A stretch of 64,000 nucleotides of DNA from Patagioenas fasciata. Lineage: Eukaryota; Chordata; Aves; Columbiformes; Columbidae. Position 1 is the stretch's first letter. Each line of letters starts with the position of its first letter. The notes beneath the pieces are model-generated. The model was not told the origin of the DNA and searched no databases. It worked only from the letters and a program-made list of their open reading frames with translations. The DNA is taken from assembly GCF_037038585.1 (NCBI RefSeq), contig NC_092523.1, positions 29,765,501 to 29,829,500 on the forward strand. The letters are read 5' to 3'. The position numbers were made by a program, and so were the translations under genes. This document shows positions 56,801-64,000 of the stretch, piece after piece.

Positions 56801-59800
56801 ACATTAATGAGAAATAAGGAAACAGTGTCAATAAATATTACCCTTGTCCCTAGCTATGCTATAACACAGAGAAAAGAAGTAAATGCTGGTGTTTGCAATG
56901 TGAAGCAGACCCTGGAGAGTTCTACCATCTACACAGGCTCCTTTCTGCTACAGGATTTTTGCAAAGCAAGAAGCATTTCTGAAAGGTATGGCTTGTTCAT
57001 TCCAGTGAATTGCAGAAGTTCTCATTGAGATTTTGTAAATATTTGGCATTTCAAATTCGTAATTTCGACTCTTTGAGTGCCTCAGGCCTTAAGCTCTTCA
57101 TAATGTCATTGTCCTTAAGACAAACCGTAGCCCCTTTCAGAACAAGCTGTGGCTTTGATAATTTTATCTGCCAGCTCCAGAAAAAAGTCATCTTTCATGC
57201 TATGAAAAAGATGGCTGCTGTGTGGTGTGATCCTGCACCCAGCGAAGAAAAAACTCAGGAAAAGGTTATTACAAATAGAGGGCCCTTTCCTTTGACTTGG
57301 TATGAGACTGAAGTCCTGTCTCACATATCACAAAATTGCTGTGCTTGTCACAACCAGGAGAATGCTTGTCTTGTGCTGACTGAGGGTAGAAGTGGGGCAC
57401 AGTGTTTTGGGAGTGTTGGAGAAGGTGAAGAGGCCTCAGGGAGTGGGGAGCACAGCCCTCCCAGAGTCACTGTGGGTTTGGTGTTGAGCAGAGAAGTTTC
57501 AGGGAACACTGGGGCAGGAGGTGGCTGGGCAGGGGTAGAGGTTCCATGAGCATGAGGCCAGGCCAGGAGCACAGCTATTGCTGAGCACCATTTTCAGGAC
57601 AAAGAGGAAAGCACATTTTTTCATGATCATATAATCCTAAACCAACTTCACTGTTTTTCCTCTTACACATGCCCAAATTAACTTCGGCTTGATTTCTGGG
57701 GAACTAATCTTGTCCTTAAAGCTAAGCACATGTATAAGTGTTTTTTTGGAGCAGAGACAGCATGCTAAGCCCCTGGCAGGATCACCCACACACTACAAAG
57801 AATCTGTAGAAAGTAAATATGGATTTTATACACAAAAGAATTTCTGCAAGAAACCTGATTCTAGGAGCTATATTCATCCAGACAAGAGAGCAGAAATTTC
57901 TCATGTAACCTACAGCAAATAATCTCAAATCTCCAATATTAATTGCAAACTATTTGCAAATGGTCTGCAGCTAAAAGTCATCTGCAGAAATCACTCAGCC
58001 AAAAATTTATGACAAATAAATCTATTTACCAGTCATTTCTCTGGGGAACAAGAGGCTAAGTTCAGCAATTCTTTCAAATGAATTCATCTAGCTTTGTTTC
58101 TGAGCAAAAGCTGCTTGCTGTCATGCTGGGAATGTCAGGGCAGTGCCTGAAGCAGGCACATGCAAGATTGGGCAGAACCAGAAGCATGGGCTAGGCCCAA
58201 AGGAGATCACCAGAGTCTGAGGAAAAATTTAATCATCATTGAAATCACCACAAACTGAGAAAAGTCATGATAAGAAGGTAAGTCTTGAAGGGGTGAAATC
58301 AACTTGGGTTTTCTTACTTTAACTATCCCACCTTTTCTGACACCATTCAGTTGACCTTGACTGAACTAACTGTAGTTATTCTAATTAGGCTCTTACTATA
58401 ACACATATTCTACTAAAATCCTTCCCAGCAGTGTACAAACACAGGCTTCCCCAAGTTCACATCATGTCACTCCTGACAAACACTACCCACACCGCAGCCC
58501 AGAGGTCCTGCTTTCCTTTTCATGCTAGCTGGATTCTTGCTGAGCAGCTCACATGGCCTTGACATTTGCTTTCTGCACAAGAGACAGGACAGCGCTGTCT
58601 CCATCCTGCAGTAACAATCCATATCTGCTCCCACCTGGAGAGAAAGAGGCCTTCAAGCTTCCGCATGGGCCCATTAAGTATTTAGCAAGATGATATTCTC
58701 CAGGTGTACTCCCTGTAATCTTACATTCATTTTACTAAGTGAAAGCAACTGATGCTTTCACACTCATGGTGCGGGACACCTCCAGTAGGGAAAATGGAAG
58801 CCTGGGATGAGATGATGGCTGATGGGACAATATGAGGAGGTGAACTGGTAGGCCAAGGAAGGGTGTGGGTGAACCAGAAAACTGGTGTATCCATCTGTCC
58901 ACAAGACCAGTGCGGAAGGTGACGGTTGTTTTTCCTGACCATAATTTGAAATGCAGCTGCGATACAGCTGCACAAGAGGTTTGGACCATGTGGGGATAGA
59001 ATTTATTACCATATCACTGCACTTTACCAGCAGTTACTGTGTCTTGTCAGATTTGTAGTCACTTTCGCCTTCTTGAAATATGGTAGGAAATTTTAATAAA
59101 TAGGGTATAATTTCACCATCTTTCTCAGCAGCCATCCTTAACTTCAGTGCCTGCCCGCTGGAGGTGGCCTTGCTTAACATCAGGCTATGTAGCACCTGTT
59201 TAGTCATCACTTTACTGATACTCACAGGAAAGCACTATTGTTCCCGGGCTTCCTCATCAGTAACAGAAGTTCTTGAGTTTCTACGTGTTGCAAATTAAAG
59301 AAAACACCTCTGAAGAAAGCATTTTTTTCTGATTCTTAACTGTCAGTGTCTTCTGACTATAGTCCATATGGATTGGTTTGGTTTTTTAATTCACAGCATC
59401 CAAAGCAGCAAGAAGAATGTAAGCAAACCTCTTCAGGCAGGGTTACAGTGCACCTTGGAAGAAAACCACAACAACAAAAACAGCACAACCCATGCAACTG
59501 TTCAGAGGACCCTTCAGTTTTGCGAGATGCTCAGCCCTTCATTTGGTGTTTTGATGAAGAGAGTAAAGTGTTTCTTGAAGGGTATTTTCAGTGTTACCAA
59601 CATATTTCTCAGGTTAGTTCACAGGAAAGGAAAATTAACAAAAATGGATCATTTTAATTAATTGAGTTGATAAACACAATAGTTGGCTGATTCAACACAG
59701 TATAGGGCACAAAACATTCAGTCCTTTGCCGGTACCCTTCTGGTATATTTCACACAAATATTGCTGTTCAGCTAGGAAGGGGACAAGACTACATCTTCTG

Positions 59801-61584
59801 TAAATGAGTCAGGAGAAGAGAAGCAAAGGTTAGATAGAAAGTTGTTGAGACATCACTCTAAAACTCAAAAAAAAAAAAAAAAATCACTATATTATGTGGG
59901 AGTCTGAAAAGGCTGAGTTAGAACAAGTCATTTTTAATAAAGCAGAGTCCAATATGATACTGTATTTTGGTAAGAATTTTTCTGCAGGCTGTGTCCTAAA
60001 TATACAGTAGCTTTCTTTATCTGGCTGACATTGGAGACATGGAATTTAACGAGCTAAACATGCTCAGATAACAGGAGTTTTGGATGTAAGTGCTGCTCTC
60101 TACTAGACATGCTCTTCCCTGAGATATAGAGTGATTTGGATAGAAGACGGGCGTAGTGTATCGACTTTGAAGATACAATCTTCATGAGGAAAGTCTGCAA
60201 ACTGAAACTAAATTACTTTTCTAATAATTGTAGGTCTCCAGGAACATTTCAATAGATAAGTGCAACAGTAACAGCTGAAATCTCTTACACTTTTTATCAG
60301 CTAAAAATGTGATCTACATGAAATCTGCATAAAATTACAGACTCATATGCAAGCAAAAAGAGGTAATAACGTAAAAAATTTTTTGATTGCTTTGGCTATT
60401 TTCATTGGTAAAGGTTAAGAGTTTGCTGCAGAAGTGAAGATGTTACTATTGCCCAGGTTAATTATATAAGGCTTTTACAGACTCTGGTCATAGTTCTGAC
60501 CATATTTTCCTCTCAAACAGACACACTTGCACCTGTTCAGACCTTTGCACACCCACATTAGTGCAGGGCAGACACGGTAAGGTAAATGCAGTGCAATTTT
60601 TCTACAAGTCTGAAATAGCCTTTTTCCCCACCAACCACCAGCCTGGACTCCCAAGCATCTGGTACTGTGGCTGTTTACTGCAAAAAACACAGGAAAATAT
60701 GTATCCCATATGCTTGTCATACAGTGCATGGGCTTTGACCACGCTGTACAGGAAATCCTATGCAGTACAAGCAGCCCTGCAACCCTGGCACTAGCTGAAG
60801 GGCTTTGGGACTGTGTGTGTAGGGAAGGTGATGGCTGAGCTTGAGTTGCCACCCGTAAGCTCATACTCTGGGGTGGCACTGTCTCTATCTCCTTGTGGTC
60901 CAGCCATACCAGTGCCCAAGCATCCTTCTCCTGGAGCCAGCAGCTTACTCTGCTGCTCTCACTGACCTGAAATAAGCTAACCATATGCTTAAAATTAGCC
61001 CTGGACCTGGGCCAGACTTCTCAGCACATTATGGGACTGAGCTGTTGACAGATGATCTTAACTCTCGTGCTTGTGAGAAGTTTGTACATACACTCAGCCG
61101 AGCTGCAGCACTGAGGTCTTGGCCTCACACTCTCACTGAAGAGTCCTTAGCACTTTTCACAAGCATTAAGATGTCAGGCTCATCAGTCAGATCAGATCAG
61201 AAGCCAATGCCAGTAAAACTTCCCTGCCCTATCCTCCCTGGGTACGTATAAGCAGCTGCAGTGAACCACTCTGCCTTCCTCTAGCCCCAAGCATCTAGAC
61301 TTTTAAAGAGTCTGGTATTAATTTGCCTTTAATACCAAAAAGTGGCTACATGATTGATATTGCTGGCTGCTATTTGTGTTCGCGTGCTCTACATTTGTAG
61401 CATATGGGCACAGGTTGGAGAGTACAGAACTGGCATTTGCAAAAAGCAAGGTGCTTATCTGGTGGCATTGTGCCAGGAAGCAAGTATTATAGTTGAATAA
61501 AAAAGTGAAACAGGGATAATATTTCATTGGAGTTGGTTGGCAGATTTTTCTGCTGCTATTAATTGCAGAAGAATAATTGTTAGA
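53860..61584. other. Upstream intergenic DNA, no gene seen
   Basis: About 7.7 kb without a recognisable gene. The longest frames (179 codons on plus from 57010, 169 codons on minus from 60984) have no recognisable motifs, and I treat them as chance. An A-tract of about 16 lies near 59867-59882. Confidence 0.6.
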
Positions 61585-61795
61585 GGTGAGAAGAGGGAGA
61601 GAGAAGAGAGGGAGAGAGAAGAGAAGGAGAGGGAGAGGGAGAGGGAGAGGGAGAGGGAGAGGGAGAGGGAGAGGGAGAGGGAGAGGGAGAGGGAGAGGGA
61701 GAGGGAGAGGAGAGGAGAGGAGAGGAGAGGAGAGGAGAGGAGAGGAGAGGAGAGGAGAGGAGAGGAGAGGAGAGGAGAGGAGAGGAGAGGAGAGG
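61585..61795. repeat. Compound GA microsatellite: (GAGGGA)n then (GGAGA)n
   Basis: An irregular AGAGAGGGAGAGAGAAGAG lead-in to about 61625 is followed by a hexamer array GAGGGA to about 61705 and then a pentamer array GGAGA to 61795. The pentamer is the same unit and strand as the array in KDR intron 1. Long frames across it on both strands are repeat artefacts. Confidence 0.95.
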
Positions 61796-64000
61796 TACTT
61801 GCTGGGCTTTGCAATATGAGTACAAGCCTGTTGTTTCCCATGGTGTTATGTAGTGTCCATAGAGTTACACGCTGGTTAAGAAAGTGGAACAAAAGAAGGA
61901 AGACAAAATGCTTAGCTGCAGCAGGACAGCAGCCTTTTGCTTTGCTACCCTTTCAAATTCAGTGATGACACAATGACGTGCCTGGACAGAACTGCTGCAT
62001 GAGGCAGCCCCTGGCTGCAGCAAAAAAATAAGGCTGCCCAAATGAGCAGTATGGAGGATGTTTCATTTCCTGGGCATTTTCTTATCTGTATCTTACTTGG
62101 GTTTTTGATCTGTGGATGAGTGGGTCAGGAAGTGGCCTGAAGACACCCATTTTGCCTCATGCATGGAAATTTTCTAATTATAGGGCTGCATTGACAGTCT
62201 CCCACTCCTGTCATGACACTTGGTGTTGTTTATGTCATTTAAACAAGAGAGAGAAAGAACCTGCCTCCCAAAAATAGCGAAATAATGAGGAACAAAATGC
62301 ACTCTTTTATCTTTTGGTCAAGTAAGGCAAGTCTACTATCTGCCCCAGCCTGTGGCTGGGATCACCGTCTCCCCCAAAGCAGCATTTTACAGGCTGATTA
62401 GTATATAACTTCCTGCAGTAAACTACCAGCAGGGACCAGAACACAGGAGAGGAAAGAGAAATACAGGGACAAGATTTAAGCTCTGGCCTTGGTTTTTACT
62501 GCCTACGCTGTCTGTCAATACATATTTAACTGATAATCCATGTATATTATACGTACGTGCACACACTAAGATGCACACAAACACAAAATTACCTGCATGG
62601 GTCCCAGGAGTCACTGCTGGCTTTCCACACAGAAAAATGCCAAATCGGGAGGGAATGAACCATTTGGCTTTGAAAAAAAGCACCCCTGGACTAGGTAGAT
62701 AAAAATGCTAGACAAGTTTGTAGAGATGTGTAGAGCTGTGGGCTTCAGATCTGAATAGACCTAGAATCAATGCAGCTGGAAAGAGCTTCTGTTGCAGTAA
62801 AAAGCAATTAGCTTTTAATATTTCAAGTTCTTGCAAAGTAATTATGCCACCTTTAATTTGTAAAGGATTTCCTTTAATAATCTTGATATTATTCAATCAG
62901 AAATGTCTGTTAAAAGTAACTAACTGTAAAGATACGGCCAGATAAATATATCTGTGGTAACAGGAAGAACCGATTGCTCATTAAGTGCCTAATTCATAGG
63001 ACAGAACAGTGATATGACAGTAAATTTCTTACACCTCTAAATTGTTAATGATCTATTACATATCCTCAAAGAGGCTTTGGAAGGTAACATACAGCTTCAA
63101 TTCCTTTAAACTGAAAGCATCACCTGTGTTTTTGGGTGATATAATACATACCTAGGTGCTGAGTAAGATAATACCTCTGTCTGCATGAATGTCAGGTTGA
63201 AGTGAGTGAGGGTATTCTCTGTAAAGTCATGACATGCTAGAATTATAATTTGCAGGGTTTTCTAACCCTGTCACTACAGCTAGATGCATGGCTGCGTTGT
63301 GTAAAGTGGGACAGAGCTTAAAAGTCATCAGGATCTTTTGGCTTTCACAACTATGAATCTTTGAAAGACTTGAAAATGATATTCAGTGTCAGAGTACAAA
63401 ATGTATGAAGTGTGTAAGCACTATAACAGAAGGACTATCACAATTAAAGATGAGCAGGAAAGCGGCATTATTACCTAAAAAAGCTTTCTGAAGGTGTCTC
63501 AGTAATGGAAATAAGTGACTTGAAGACTAACTGGGAGCAGATTGCAGCAAATGTCTCTCTGAATGAGCCGATGCAAAGTACACTCAAATCAGCTCTGTTT
63601 TTGTGGATGCAGCTTCTGTGAAGGCTTAGCAGAAGGAAGTTTTCTTCACTGAAACCAGATAATCAGCTTTTAGATTCTGGATGTGATTTTGTTCGGTGCA
63701 TTGATCTTGATTTGGAGATACACTTCAAATGAGCCTTTGTAATAGAAGTCGAGGAGCCCAGAACCCTGCTGCCTTTTATTTATTTATTATTAGCATAATT
63801 ATGCACTTTATTTGCTCAGATGTAAATGTTTATTCCAGGTAAATGGGATAACCTTGGAGAACCACAGTGATGATACCATATACATTGTCTCTGTGCATCG
63901 TGCAAATCTGATTTACTTCAGATGTTTCTATATCATTTTTGCAGAGATTACCACAAAAATGAATTGCACTGGTCTCCAACCCAATGGCAAGCTAACATGA
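61796..64000. other. Upstream intergenic DNA, no gene seen
   Basis: No supportable exon, RNA gene or repeat copy. The frames are short. The last bases include AT-rich sequence (TTTATTTATTTATTATTAG near 63776). A frame running off the window end at 63812-64000 has no recognisable motif. Confidence 0.6.

Noticed and set aside
57010..57549. 179-codon plus-strand frame
   Set aside because: No recognisable motif, no promoter or splice context, and mixed composition; treated as chance.
60475..60984. 169-codon minus-strand frame
   Set aside because: No recognisable motif; intergenic and isolated.
61524..61965. Long frames on both strands across the GA microsatellite
   Set aside because: Repeat translation only (GREGERE, LSLSLS, LLSSP); no unique coding sequence.

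Overview
This window is vertebrate nuclear DNA, almost certainly from a bird. It holds spliced exons with GT-AG boundaries, a GC-rich CpG-island promoter, and several CR1 non-LTR retrotransposon copies, one young with the typical 3' octamer tail (ATTCTGTG repeats). Species cannot be fixed from the sequence alone.

The one gene I can support is KDR (VEGFR2/FLK1, vascular endothelial growth factor receptor 2), on the minus strand. All 30 coding exons lie between 36580 (ATG) and 5765 (stop). They join in one consistent frame to 4038 nt, or 1345 residues plus stop. The order is signal peptide, seven Ig-like domains, one transmembrane helix, juxtamembrane segment, split tyrosine kinase with insert, and a tyrosine-bearing C-terminal tail. 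The kinase landmarks (glycine loop, VAVK lysine, HRD, DFG, two activation-loop tyrosines) are intact, so the gene reads as functional. The presumed 3' UTR runs from 5764 to about 4400. The promoter is a TATA-less CpG island with GC boxes near 36855-36910.

Layout from low to high coordinate: 1-4400 is downstream flank with no gene seen. 4400-5764 is the 3' UTR. 5765-36580 is KDR, read right to left, with CR1 remnants in introns 20 and 26. 36150-36990 is the CpG island around exon 1, flanked by two different pentanucleotide arrays (GGAGA in intron 1, GAGCC in the leader). 37000-64000 is 27 kb of upstream noncoding DNA. It holds a 2.3-kb 5'-truncated CR1 with an undamaged reverse-transcriptase frame (51540-53859), older CR1 fragments near 42.9, 45.0 and 47.3 kb, and a compound GA-rich microsatellite at 61.6 kb.

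I see no RNA genes, CRISPR arrays, operons or novel multi-gene system. The points most worth checking are inside or next to KDR: lineage substitutions at a known phosphotyrosine and in the kinase hinge, a rewritten C-terminus, a predicted soluble form from intron 13 read-through, and the repeat architecture around exon 1.
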